Shown one piece after another: positions 23,440-34,319 of a stretch of DNA of 64,000 nucleotides. Below the pieces are notes generated by a model. It was not told where the DNA came from, did no database searches, and saw only the letters and a program-made list of their open reading frames with translations. The DNA lies in assembly GCF_000283155.1 (NCBI RefSeq), contig NW_004454163.1, positions 21,760,387-21,824,386 of the forward strand. The letters are read 5' to 3'. Both the position numbers and the translations under genes were made by a program. Origin of the DNA: Ceratotherium simum simum (taxonomy: Eukaryota > Chordata > Mammalia > Perissodactyla > Rhinocerotidae). Position 1 is the first letter of the stretch, and each line of letters starts with the position of its first letter.

Positions 23440-24313
23440 AATGTTGGAAGAACAACTTTACTGGGTAAAGTATTCTTGGTTGTCAGTTTCTTTCTTTCAG
23501 CACTTTGAATATATCATCCCATTCTCTCTTGGTCTGCAAGGTCTCCTCTGAATAATCCAGTGATAGCCTTGTGGGGTTCCCTTGTATGAAAGAAATAATT
23601 TTTCTTTTGCTCCTTTTAAAATTCTGTCTTTGTCTTTGATTTTAGATAGTTTTATTATAATGTGTCTTAGAGAAAATCATTTGGATTGAAATTTTTGGGT
23701 GATCTATTGGCTTCATGAACTGAGATGTCCAAATCTCTGCCCAGATTTGGGAAGTTCTCAGCCATTATCTCTTTACATAAACTTTCTACTCATTTCTCCC
23801 TGTTTTCTCCTTCTGAGACTCCAGGAATTCATACATTGTTTCTTTTAATGGTGTTCTGTAAATCCGTAGACTTTCTTCATTTATTTTTTCTTTCTGCTTT
23901 TCTGATTGGGTAATTTCATTAGAGCTGACTTTGAGCTCACTGATTCTTTCTTTTAATTGGTAAAGTCTGATTTTGAAGCTGTCTATTGAATTCTTCAGTT
24001 CAGTCATTGTATTCTCCAGTTCCATAATTTCCATTGGGTTCTTTTTTGTGTTTTCTATGTTTTTGTTGAACTTCTCATTTTGTTCCTGTATTGTTTTCTT
24101 GATATCATTAAATTGTTTATCTGTGGTCTCTTTTAGCAGAGCAGCTTTAGGACAATGATTTTGAATTCTTGGTTGGGCAATTTCTGAATCTCCATTTTTG
24201 GGGATGCCAATTACTGAAGGTTTACTGTATTCCTTTGGCGGATTCATGTTTCCCTGATTCTTCGTGATCCCTGTAGCCAGTGTACATGTCTGCACATTTG
24301 TGGAAGCAGTCAC
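23440..24313 (-). pseudogene. L1 ORF1 remnant
   Basis: A minus-strand frame of 175 codons (24313-23786) has the ORF1p layout: an N-terminal part, then a coiled coil rich in Lys, Glu and Leu (KKTIQEQNEKFNKNIENTKK, LYQLKERISELK) and the start of the RNA-binding domain. The C-terminal part continues out of frame to about 23440. ORF1p is a trimeric RNA-binding chaperone of L1 particles. This copy is truncated by frameshifts. It is the longest continuous frame in the window. Confidence 0.85.
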
Positions 24314-24339
24314 CTCTTCCAGACTTTATGGACTGACTT

Positions 24340-25435
24340 TAGTAAGGGAAGAGTTTCATCTGCTGGTGGGGGCATGCTGGAGCATGCTGTGACTCTGGGT
24401 CTAGTGGTGCAGGGTGCCAAGTGTCAAGGCATGTGATGGCACTGGGTCCAGAAGGGCGTGATGACTCAGGCTGCTGGTGTCCACAGCATTGACAACCTAG
24501 CGGTCCTTGGCAAGTGCTGCAGGGGATCCACAGTGTTGGCAAGGGCTGTTGGAGTCCTCAGCAGCACCTCCAGGTCAAGCAGCTAGGAATCAGGACAGGC
24601 AGCAGTGGTGTCTAGAGCCAATAGAGTGCACATATGCAACTGCTGGTGCCAGCTGCAGGTGCCTATGTAGTGTCAGGTGCTTGTTGCAAACACATATGTA
24701 GTTGTGATGGCCAGGGGAGCAGCAAGGGCTGGAGCCAACTATGGGCTCACTGGCAGCTTTGAGAGTAAGACTGCACTACCATGGCTGCTGGGTCTCCTCA
24801 CAGGCACATGATGGTCAAGGCTAGTAGTAGGGATTGGGCCCAGGGCATACACATGCACAGCTGGAGGGGGTAGCTGCAGGTGAATACAGTGGTGCAGCCC
24901 AGTGACAGAAGATAGGGTCTGATCTAGGCCCACAAGCAGCTATGGGGGCCCTGGCTGTTGGTATGCTCTCCCATAGCTGAACAGCTTCCCCTTGGGCATG
25001 CACACTGCAGTGGAGGCTGGTGACAGGTGTCAGACCTGAAGCATGCAAGTGAACAACTGGAGGGGCTAGCCCTGAGTGCACGCACAGTGGTGGGGTCAGC
25101 TGTGGGGGCTAGGCTGGTGTATTGCACTCACACAGTTGCAGATGCTTGGGCTAGCTGCTGGTGTGGTTCCTGGGCTGTGTGGGGGCAGAGGGGAGGGAGG
25201 GAATAGGGAGAGACTCGAGTGACTAACATCAGCAATCGCAAATACCTGTGGGGTAAAAGCTGGTGAAATCTGCAGAGGTATGCAACTGCTGTACCGACTA
25301 TTTCTTTTTTTAGTGGCAAAATTTGCTGGATTTGTCTGCAGAGCACGTCGTTGTGAACCGTGGTTGATCCTGCTATGTGGCTGCTATTAGTAGACCTTGC
25401 TTTTCATGCTGGCCTGCACTTGGCTTGTACCAATT
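24340..25435 (-). other. GC-rich L1 5' UTR with imperfect internal repeats
   Basis: Upstream of ORF1 on the minus strand the sequence turns GC-rich and contains imperfect repeats. The block CAGCTGGAGGGGGTAGC...CAGTGGTGCAG at 24852-24899 recurs as CAACTGGAGGGGCTAGC...CAGTGGTGGGG at 25048-25095, about 196 bp away. L1 5' UTRs act as internal polymerase II promoters. Activity here is not shown. The several frames of 60-90 codons here are composition by-products. Confidence 0.65.
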
Positions 25436-25649
25436 CATTAAAAAATTTTAGTTGAATTCTTCTTACCAGCATGTATGGCATCCTGAGGTATCAAACCCAA
25501 GCAAGCAAGTGTTTGCAAGTGTTCCAAGTCCTTGTGTTCCATTTCTAGTTGGAGGTGCCTGTCTTTCCTTAGATTTTTGGTTAACAGGTTGACCTGTAAC
25601 ATCAGCTCTCTGATAACTTTGAGCAAAGTTGTGAATTTGCCGTTGTCCA

Positions 25650-26290
25650 GTGAGTCTTATTGTTGTTGTAAAAATGAGAGTGACTTTTTTCCAAATTTCT
25701 ACGTAGTAAGCAGAAGACAAAAGTCTCACCTTCATTCTTGAAAGATAGTTTTGTTGTACATAGACTTCTAGGATGACAGTTATTTTCTCTTAGTTCTTTG
25801 AATGTATTATTCTATTGCTTATAGATTCTAAGCTTATTGCTGAGAAATTAACTCTCATCATAACTGATATTATTTGAGGTGACCTTTTTTTTACCCCATT
25901 GGTTGTTCTTTAAGATTACCTCATTGTCTTTCACATTCTGTAATTTCATTATTATATGTCTACGCATAAATTTAATTTTATTTATCTTGCTTAAGACATG
26001 TTGGGATTCCAAAATGGTGTGTTTTGCAACAAATCTGAAAAATTCTCATCTATTATCTTTCTCTTTGACTATTGCATTTATTGCAATATTCAATACTGCC
26101 AAAGATAGTATTGCAATATATCCTATTTTCTTTGCCGTATAACTTTTCTTTCATAATTTCTTCATGTATTTTGAGGGATTTTGTCATGCATTTTGGGTGA
26201 TTTCATTAGATTTAACTTTTAGCTCACTATTTCTCTCTTTTGTTACATCTAATTATTTTGTTGTTTAATCTATCCCAGTAACTGGATAGA
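25650..26290 (-). mobile_element. old L1M, antisense ORF1 region
   Basis: Antisense ORF1 phrases are seen: TTTGAATGTATTATTCTATTGC, TTATTGCTGAGAAATTAACTC, TCTGTAATTTCATTATTATATGTC and TTGGGTGATTTCATTAGA. It aligns in order with ORF1 of the younger L1s (47870-48740) but is much more diverged. Together with 21430-22075 it probably forms one old element interrupted by the insertion between them. Confidence 0.65.
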
Positions 26291-26663
26291 TAAATAAACG
26301 GAGTTACAGATATGTAGATATAGATACATACATAGCCTGGGTTGAAATTTTATTCCTCCAGTATAGATTTACCTATGCATCAGCCAGTCCAGTAACCACC
26401 TAGGGGTCTGCTGACCGGAGTTACTTTAAACTGTGTTTTCAGCTTGTGGTTTTGGAAGTGATATAGGAAGTGAATTCCAGCCCTAAGCCTGCTTGAAAGT
26501 AGGTTTGTAATTGGGAATCCTCATTAGAGTCTTTCCTTGTTTCTTCTACTCTACTTAAAATCAAATCTACAACACAAATACCCCAGTACTCCCTAAGGTA
26601 CAACTTTTCTTCTTGTTTGAATGCTGAGGATATTGTCCTTTAGGAAATCTACTTTACGGAGGA
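26291..26663. other. anonymous sequence, possibly the decayed 5' part of the old L1M
   Basis: There is a small GATA/TAGA-rich patch at about 26282-26335. Nothing else is recognised. Confidence 0.4.
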
Positions 26664-26750
26664 TTTTTACTTTTTTTTTAAATTGAGGTAACACTGGTTT
26701 ATAACATTATATAGGTTTCATGTGTACATCATTATAATTCGACTTCTTTC
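26664..26750 (-). mobile_element. L1 3' terminus, strongly truncated
   Basis: A poly-T run is followed by AAATTGAGGTAACACTGG, TTATAACATTATATAGG and TTTCATGTGTACATCATTATAATTCGAC. This is the antisense of the same 3' end seen in sense at 27303-27640 (CAATGTTATAAACCAATGTTACTGC). It is a short 5'-truncated insertion. No target duplication was identified. Confidence 0.75.
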
Positions 26751-27079
26751 TTTTGATGCAATCTTGCATCTTACTAGACTCCCAAACTTGTATGCCCTCC
26801 ACTCTCCATTCCTCAAGCCCTCCTTAAACCTCATGGTTCTAGACTGTTGCTGATAGGCAGATAATGTCTACTTCAGCTTCTCTATCTTCTGTGGATCCAT
26901 TCTTTCCTTGTTTTTTGCTGTCATAGTATTCACTTACTTATCTCTAGTCCAGCCATGTGTCAAAAATATATATTTTTAAAGATTTTTTTGATGTTGATCT
27001 GAGAATGATTTCTCTAAAACTCCAACACCCATATTACCAGTAAATGTAGCCTCTTTCTCCTTTCTTAGTCAAATTTCTA

Positions 27080-27740
27080 CTCTTTCTATTAAGGCCCAGT
27101 TCAAATACTACCTTTTTTATGAATTTCATTCTGTTACCTCAAGTCAGCTACTTTTTCCTCTATCTGCCAAGTAGTATATTTCTCTTAAATGTATCATTTG
27201 CAATTTTCTACCTTTAGTAAAATTTGTAGCTTTTATGTTAATATCTCCTTCTAGATAGACTGACTCTTGAAGGCAAGAAGCTATGTTTTAAGCCATCTTT
27301 CTATATTTTGGAGATTATGCAAAGCGAAATAAGTCAGAGGGAGAAGGTCAAATACCGTATGATTTCCTTCATTAAGTAGTAGATAATAACAACAATAAAC
27401 AAACACATAGAGACAGAGATTGGATTGGTGGTTACCAGAGGGGAAGGGGGGAGGGAGGAGGGCGAAAGGGATAATTCGGCACATGTGTGTGGTGATGGGT
27501 TGTAATTAGTATTTGGGTGGTGAACATGATGTAATCTATGCAGAAATAGAAGTATAAATGATGTACACCTGAAATTTATACAATGTTATAAACCAATGTT
27601 ACTGCAATAAATAAAAAATTAAAATAAATAAATAAATAAATAAGCCATCTTTCTCTTGGCCAGGGGAATGGTACACATTAAATATTTAATATGTGTTGAG
27701 TAAGTAAATAGATTGACGAATGAATGAATGAATAAAACAT
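27080..27740 (+). repeat. L2 LINE 3' end, split by an L1 insertion
   Basis: The left part reads AAGGCCCAGTTCAAATACTACC, GACTGACTCTTGAAGGCAAGAAGC. The right part resumes at 27641 with TCTCTTGGCC...GTACACATTAAATATTTAATATGTGTTGAG and ends in (GAAT)n. This is the L2 3' end order. The L1 at 27303-27640 interrupts it. Confidence 0.8.
27303..27640 (+). mobile_element. young 5'-truncated L1 3' end with perfect 14-bp target duplication
   Basis: This is the last 338 bp of an equid-type L1 in sense orientation: GAGATTATGCAAAGCGAAATAAG, GTCAGAGGGAGAAGGTCAAATACC, GGTGGTTACCAGAGGGG, GATGTACACCTGAAATTTATAC, then an (AAAT)n tail. The target duplication TAAGCCATCTTTCT is perfect at 27289-27302 and 27641-27654. 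Truncation, A-rich tail and target duplication together are the mark of target-primed reverse transcription. The body matches the last ORF2 codons and the 3' UTR. Confidence 0.96.
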
Positions 27741-27771
27741 TTTTGTAGGTTTGGCCTTAACAGATAAAACT

Positions 27772-27880
27772 CAGTTCAAGAGACATATTGAGCACCTAGT
27801 ATACGTCATACATGTTGCTAAGGGCTAAGTAAATTGAAGTAAATGAAGCAAACTCCTTAAAAATAGAGATTGCCCTTTTA
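27772..27880 (-). repeat. L2 fragment
   Basis: Antisense L2-like: GACATATTGAGCACCTAGTATACGTCATACATGTTGCTAAGGGC, matching the 'tattgagcacctactatg...' antisense end of L2. The right boundary is uncertain. Confidence 0.6.
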
Positions 27881-28984
27881 TTCTCTAAGATGAAGTATGG
27901 GGTGGGGGAGAATGTAAGATTTCCTTGCATAAGAAGAGTATATAAAAATGTGGCTGTGGTCAATGAATCAGTCATAATGAATTGCAGAAGAAATAAGTAT
28001 TCTGGAGGGTCATCTTTTCATTGTTGAGACTTATATCATGCATGCCAGCCATACTCATTCACAACACATTATTAGTATAAAACTAGACTAGATGGGCCCA
28101 GGGTCATTCTTGTGTATGCACATAAGTGTGTGTATGATTTTTAACAGCTAAGAAGAATTGTTATACTACCCTTATCCCAGAATTCAAAAAATATTTGTGA
28201 TTATAGAATGGATTATTTTTGGCTTATAAGAGCTATACAGGAAATAGCCTACTTTTGTACATAACGCATTCTTAATAATGTGTATCCCAGTTGATTGTAT
28301 AAAGGCTAAACAATATATTTACATATTATAAGAGTAGGGGGTAGTGGACCCATGCACAGAAAGTTAAAATGTCCTCAACTATATTTTGTCTTTTACACAA
28401 ATCTCTCATTTATTTCTAGAATTTCAAATGTGTTCTTGTTTGTTATCATCTATTCACAATTAAACAAACAGTTGACTGGCATAAGCCCAGTGAGTGTCTT
28501 GTTGATTTACCACTTTTGGCGCTGAGAGTGATTTCCATCTTTTTCTCAACGGTATTATGTTTACGAGATCTACACTTCTTGTATCAGCATTTTCATCTTC
28601 CATTTGTTTTTCTAAAGTAATGAAGACAGAAGGCAATAAAATATTCAAAACACACAAACACTGCTATGCAAATTTGCTGCCAAAAGTGTACAACTAGTTG
28701 ACAGTCAGAAACTCTATGTGCTACCTGAACACTCCAGCTTATCAGCAATGTATAGAAGGCTAAATTTAACATATAAAACCTAGTTTGGGCTGTTGATGTA
28801 TAATGTGTAAATGAATGGATTGTGTGAAAACAGAATGAGCAAAAGTCAAGGAAAACCTTTAGCTAGAATTATGACACTTAAGTTTCTTTGACTTGTGCAT
28901 GAAGCAAAGAGTGAGCCTTATATTTTTGGAGCCATGAATCTCTCTTCAGGAATATATTATATTTGATAACTCTCTCAGCATCTA
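27881..28984. other. anonymous sequence
   Basis: No gene was recognised in this 1.1 kb. A 65-codon minus-strand frame at 28460-28657 has no recognisable domain. Confidence 0.45.
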
Positions 28985-29145
28985 GAAAGGAAAGTTCTCA
29001 AAACTGTATGTCAAGATTGGCAAAATAATAATAATAGTAATAATAATAGTAATAGTAATGTACTAATAATGTTGACATAGGCATTCATTTTACTATTCTT
29101 TCTTTTTTGGGTATGTTTGAAATTTTCCATTAAAAAAAGGCTAAA
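28985..29145 (+). mobile_element. L1M 3' end with AAT-rich microsatellite
   Basis: The right end reads GGTATGTTTGAAATTTTCCATTAAAAAAAGG, the common 3' terminus of old L1M elements. A run of AATAAT/AATAGT units at about 29022-29060 lies upstream. Confidence 0.7.
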
Positions 29146-29811
29146 GAAATCACAAGGGGAAGATTATCCCCCTCATTGACACAAGAAGTTTCTTCCTCAT
29201 CTTCATTCAAGGTATTATACCTAGGTTACAATTTCAGTCCATGTATGTGTACTCCTAAGCAATGTCTTTGCAATGTGTGAGCCTAGGCAATATTAAGGTT
29301 CTGATAAGGTTTGTCTTACTCAGAGTCTCTTTTTTTCGCCTTATGACTTTGAGCTTTTTAATTTCTTTTCTCAATAATCTGCTCTTGGGAAAGGAGGTAC
29401 AGTTCATCATTGACAACTTTGATTGAACCCAAGTCAATGTGGTATTTGTGCAAGATAATTCCCCAGTTTTATTTCTAATTACCAAGTAAAAGTATTAGAG
29501 GAATTTTTGTTGTCAATAAGCAAGAGATCAGACATTTGAAAAAATTGTGAATAAGTTTATTTGTACATGAGAGGAAACTCCTGGTCCCTTGGCTTTATAC
29601 CAAATAAGCTGTTGCTGAGTACTAGCAGCTATAGGGACAGAGGATCCTGATCAACTTTCTTCTCCTTCCTTGTCCTGGCCTCAGACTTTGACACAGTAAG
29701 GATCCTGTGACATGTAGTGTGGTATGTAGACTTATGGAGAATTTATTCAGCTACCACTCCATATAAATGATGCTGAGGACGTGCGTGGTCTCTTGAAGAG
29801 ACCACTGGAAT
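29146..29811. other. anonymous sequence
   Basis: Nothing recognisable. A 76-codon lysine-rich minus-strand frame at 29255-29485 has no known domain. Confidence 0.45.
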
Positions 29812-29935
29812 GAATCATAGTACTTGGGCTGTAGTTCCTATCCTGTCACTAAAGAAGTATGAGATTTGGGGCAAATTATATTCCATCTTCGAGCCTTAGT
29901 TTTCTCATCAGTAAATAAGTATATAGGACTAAATC
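29812..29935 (+). repeat. MIR SINE fragment (diverged)
   Basis: A MIR-like core: CCTATCCTGTCACTAAAGAAGTATGAGATTTGGGGCAAATTATATTCCATCTTCGAGCCTTAGTTTTCTCATC, then a decayed tail. It is followed at once by a hAT fragment. Confidence 0.6.
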
Positions 29936-30022
29936 AGTGGTTTTCAACCTTGGAGGCATGTTAGAATCCAGGGAGAACTTTTTAAAAATGCTAATGCCTG
30001 AGCTTTGTCCCTAGGTATTCTG
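29936..30022. mobile_element. hAT-Charlie MITE, truncated by the adjacent L1
   Basis: The left half of the same element type as at 1185-1330: CAGTGGTTTTCAACCTTGGAGGCATGTTAGAATCC, GAACTTTTTAAAAATGCTAATGCC, then GTATTCTGATTT, where L1 sequence begins. No right half was found beyond the L1. Confidence 0.75.
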
Positions 30023-30584
30023 ATTTATTTTATTTTATTTAAAACATTTTTCATTAAGATTTAATTGACACATACCATTATATTAGTTTCAGGTGTACAA
30101 CACAATGATTTGATATTTATATATAATGTGAAATGATCACCACAATAAGTCTACTTAACATCCATCACCCTACATAGTTACAATTTTTTTTTCTTGTGAT
30201 GAGACTTTTTAAGATTTACTCTTAGCAGCATTCAAATATGCAATACCATATTATTAACTGTGGTCACTGTGCTGTACATTACATCCCCAGGATCTATTTA
30301 CTTTATAACTGGAAGTTTGTACCTTTTTACCCCCCTCATCCATTTCAGCCACACTCACCCCCTGCCTCTGGCAGCCACCAATCTGTTTTCTGTATCTATA
30401 AGCTTGTGAGGTTTTTTGTGGTGGTTGGTTTGTTTGTTTTTTAATTCCACATATAAGTGAGATCCTACAGTATTTGTCTTTCTCTGTCTGACTTATTTCA
30501 CTTAGCATAATGCCCTCGGTCCATCCATGTTGTAGCAAATGGCAAGATTTCATTCATTCGTTTTTTATGGTTGGGTCATATTCC

Positions 30585-30586
<2 letters not shown>

Positions 30587-30630
<44 letters not shown>

Positions 30631-30659
30631 CACACACACACACACACGCACACACACAC
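30587..30659. repeat. compound (TA)n(CA)n microsatellite inside L1
   Basis: About 18 TA units (30587-30622), then TG, then (CA)n with one CG interruption to 30659. At the same place the 43-kb L1 has only ATTCCATTATGTGTAGC (about 43748-43764), so the tract grew after this L1 inserted. Several spurious repetitive frames run across it. Confidence 0.95.
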
Positions 30660-32748
30660 CACATCTTCTTTATCCATTCATTCATTGGCAGACAATTAGG
30701 TTGTTTCCACACTTTGGCTATTATAAATAATGCTGTAACGAACATGGGGGTGCATATATCTTTTCAAATTAGTGTTTTTGTGTTCTTCAGATAAATACTC
30801 AGAAGTGGAATTGCTAGGTCATATGGTAGTTCTATTTTTAACATTTTTTAGGAATTTCCATACTGTTTTCCATAGTGGCTGCACCAATTTACATTTCCAC
30901 CAACAGTACATGTGGGTGCCCATTTCTCCACATCTTCACTAATGCTTGTTATTTCTGGTCTTTTTGATAATAGCCATTCAGACAGGTGTGAGGCGATGTC
31001 TCATTGTAGTTTTGATTTGCATTTCCCTGATGATTAATGATGTTGAGCATTTTTTCATGTGCCTGTTGGCCATCTCTATGTCTGCCTTGGAAAATTATAC
31101 ATTCAGCTCCTCTGTCATTTTTAAATCAGATTATTTGTTTTTTAGATATTGAGTTGTATGGATTCTTTAAATATTTTGGATATCAACCTCTTATCAGATA
31201 TATAGTTTGCAAATATTTTCTCCCATTCAGTAGGTTGCCTTTTATTTTGTTGATGGTTTCCTTTACCACGCAAAGTTTTTTAGTTTGATGTAGTCCCATT
31301 TGTTTATTTTTGCTTTCATTGCCCTTGCCTGAGGAGACAGATCCAAACAAATATTGCTAAGACCAATGTCAAAAGACCTTACTACCTATGTTTTCCTGTA
31401 GAAGTTTTGTGGTTTCTGGTCTTACATTTAAGTCTTTAATACATTTTGGTCCAGTTTCATTCTTTTGCGTGTAGCTGTCCTGTTTTCTCTACACCATTTA
31501 TTAAAGAGACTGTATTTTCCCTGTGTATATTTTTGCCTCCTTTGTCATAGATTAATTGGCCATATATGTATGAGTTTATTTCTGGGCTCTCTATCATTTT
31601 CCATTGAACTACCTATCTATTTTTATGTCAGTACTATACTGTTTTCATTTCTATAGTTTTATAGATTAGTTTGAAATCAAAGAATATGATACTTCCAACT
31701 TTGTTCTTCTGTCTTAAGATTGCTTTGGCTATTCTGGGTTTTTTGTGGTTCCATACATTTTAGGATTATTTGTTCTAGTTCTGTGAAAAATGCCATTGGT
31801 ATTTTAATAGGGATTGCATTGAATCTGGAGATTGCTCTGAGTAGTATGGACATTTTAACAATATTAAATCTTCCAATACATGAGCACAATATATCCTTTC
31901 ATTTACTTTTGTTGTCTGTATATCCTTTCATTTATTTTTGTTTTTCGATTTCTTTCATCGGTATCTCATAGTTTTCAGAGTACAAGTCTTTCACCTTCTT
32001 GGTTAAATTTATTCCTAGGTATTTTATTATTTTTGATGCAATTATTAATGGAATTGTTTCCGTAATTTCTATTTTTGATAGTTCTTTATTAATGTATAAA
32101 AATTGAACAGATTTCTGTATATTAATTTTGTATCCTGCAACTTAACTGAATTTATTTATTAGTTCTAATAGTTTTTTGTTAGTGAGTTTAGGATTTTCTA
32201 TATATAGTATCATGTCATCGGCAAGTAGTGACAGTTTTCCGTCTTTCTTTCCAATTTAAGTGCCTTGTATTTCCTTTTTGTGCCTAATTTCTATGGCTAG
32301 GATTTCCAATACTAAGTTTAATAAAAGTGGTAAGAGTGGGCATCCTTACCTTAGTTCTGATATTAAAAGAAAAGCTTTCAGTCTTTCATCATTGAGTTTG
32401 ATGTTAGCTGTGTGTTTGTCATATACAGCCTTGATTATGTTGAATTGTGTTCCCTCTATGCCCACTTTGTTCAGAGTTTTATTATAAATGAGTGTTAAAT
32501 TTTGTCAAAACCTTTTTCTGCATCTATTGAGATGATCATATGATTTTTATCTTTTGTTTTGTTAATTTCGTATATCACATTGATTGATTTGCGGATGTTG
32601 AACCATCCTTATGTCCCTAGAATAAATCCCATTTGATCATGGTGTATAATCCTTTTAATTTATTGTTGAATTCAGTTTGCTAATATTTTGTTGAGGATTT
32701 TTGCATCTATGTTCATCAAGGATATTGACCTGTAATTTTCTCTCTCTC

Positions 32749-32767
32749 TTTTTTTTTTTTTTTTTTT
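32749..32767. repeat. poly-T run inside L1
   Basis: About 19 T bases preceded by a TCTCTCTC run, replacing TTTTCCTTTTTGTGTGGGG in the 43-kb copy. It is a local expansion within the antisense ORF2. Confidence 0.85.
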
Positions 32768-33734
32768 GGTGTCCTTGTCTGCTTTTGGTATCAGGGTAAT
32801 GCTGGCTTCATAAAATGTGTTTGGAAGCTTTCTCTCCTCTTCAATTTTTTGGAATAGTTTGAAAAGGATAGGTATTAAATCTTCTTTGAATGTTTGGTAG
32901 AATTTTCCAGTGAAGCTATCTGGCTTTTGGTCAAAAGTTGGGAAGATTTTTGATTACTGTTTCAATCTCCTTACTAGTAATCAGTGTATTCAGATTTTCT
33001 ATTTCTTCATGATTCAATCTTGGAAGATTCTATGTTTCTAGGAATTTATCCATATTTTCTAGGTTGTCCAGTTCGTTGGTGTATGATTGCTTGTAGTAGT
33101 CTCTTATGATCCTTTTTATCTCTGCGATGTTAATTGTAACTTCTCCTCTTTCATTTCTGATTTTATTTGTTGGAGCCCTTTTTTTTTCTTTGTTAGTCTA
33201 GCTAAAAGTTTGTCAATTTTGTTTATCTTTTCAAAGAGCCAGCTCTTAGTTTCATTGATCTTTTCTGTTGTTTTCCTTTAGTCTCTATTTCATTTAACTT
33301 CACTCTGATCTTTATTATTTCCTTCTGTCTACTAATATTGGGCTTTGTTCTTTTTTCTCATTCTGTAGTCCCTTTAGATGTAGAGTAAGGTTGTTTATTT
33401 GAAATTTTTCTTATTTCTTGAGGTAGTCCTGTATTGCTATGAACTTCCCCCTTAGAACCACTTTTGCTGCATTCCATAGATTTTGGTATGTTGTATTTCT
33501 GTTTTCATTTGTGTCAAGGTATTTTTTTACTTCTCCTTTGATTTCTTCGATGACCCATTGGTTGTCCAGTAGCATGTTGTTTAATCTCCAAGTTTTTGTG
33601 GGATTTTTGGGTTTATTTTTGCAATTGATTTCTAGTCTCCTGCCATTGTGGTTGGAAAAAATGCTTGATATGATTTCAATCTTCTTGAATATATTGAGAA
33701 TTGTTTTATGGCCTAGCATGTCATCTTTGGTTTC

Positions 33735-34300
33735 ATCTTATTTGGAACTCTCTGGGCCTCTTGGACCTGGATGTCTGTTTCCTTTCCCAGATTAGGGAAG
33801 TTTTCAGCCATTATTTCTTCAAATAACTTTTCTGCCCCTTCCACTCTGTCTTCTCCTTCTGAGACCCCTATAATGTGAATGCTATTTTGCCTGATGTTTT
33901 CCCAGAGATCCCTTAAGATATTTTCACTTTTTTAAATTCTTTTTTTTACCATTTTTCTGCTCTATCTGGGTGAATTCCATTGTTTTACCTTCTAGGTCAC
34001 TGATTAGTGCTTCTGTTTCATCCAGTCTGCTGTTGAACCCCTCTAGTATATTTTTCAGTTCAGTTATGACTTCCATTTGGTATTTTTTGTATTTACTATC
34101 TTTTGTTGAAATTCTCACTGCGTTCACCCATTCTTCTCCCAAGTTTGGTGAGCATTCTTATGACGATTACTTTGAATTGCTTATCTCCATTTCATTTAAT
34201 TATTTTTCTGAGGTTTTCTCTTGTTCATTCTTTTGAAACATTCCTTTGTCTCCTCATTTTGCCTAACTCTCTGTGTTTGTTTCTATGTATTAGGTGAATT
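33735..34300 (-). pseudogene. L1 ORF1 remnant
   Basis: A minus-strand fragment (34142-33924) retains the coiled-coil part of ORF1p (ITELKNILEGFNSRLDETEALISDLEGK). The RNA-binding domain follows to about 33735, where an internal deletion joins it to ORF2. The C-terminal domain is lost. Confidence 0.8.
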
Positions 34301-34319
34301 AGCTACCTTTCCTAGTCTT

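Larger units (their letters stand above)
22400..25435 (-). mobile_element. rearranged minus-strand L1 with ORF1 joined to the 3' part of ORF2
   Basis: Read on the minus strand: a GC-rich 5' UTR-like region (about 25435-24340), an ORF1 remnant (24313-23440), then directly the reverse transcriptase end and C-terminal half of ORF2 (23438-22400). The endonuclease and the front of the reverse transcriptase, about 2-3 kb in the 43-kb L1, are absent. The 3' UTR is also missing. It lies inside an older L1M. Either an internal deletion or the abutment of two insertions could explain it. Confidence 0.8.
30440..33725 (-). pseudogene. L1 ORF2 remnant
   Basis: A degraded L1 endonuclease/reverse transcriptase gene. 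From N to C on the minus strand: end of the endonuclease (33719-33411, with DNQWVIEEIKGEVKKYLDTN and YQNLWNAAK), the reverse transcriptase with its active site as Leu-Leu-Ala-Asp-Asp-Met near 32203-32232, and the C-terminal segment (MLSEISQTEKDKYC) ending near 30440. The first part of the endonuclease is deleted. Stops and frameshifts are frequent. Confidence 0.88.

Noticed and set aside
23786..24313. 175-codon minus-strand frame as a host gene
   Set aside because: The coiled-coil, lysine-rich protein and its place upstream of ORF2-like sequence show it is an L1 ORF1 remnant, broken downstream.
30510..30794. Frames with long Ile-Tyr and Thr-His runs
   Set aside because: They are translations of the TA/CA microsatellite, not proteins.
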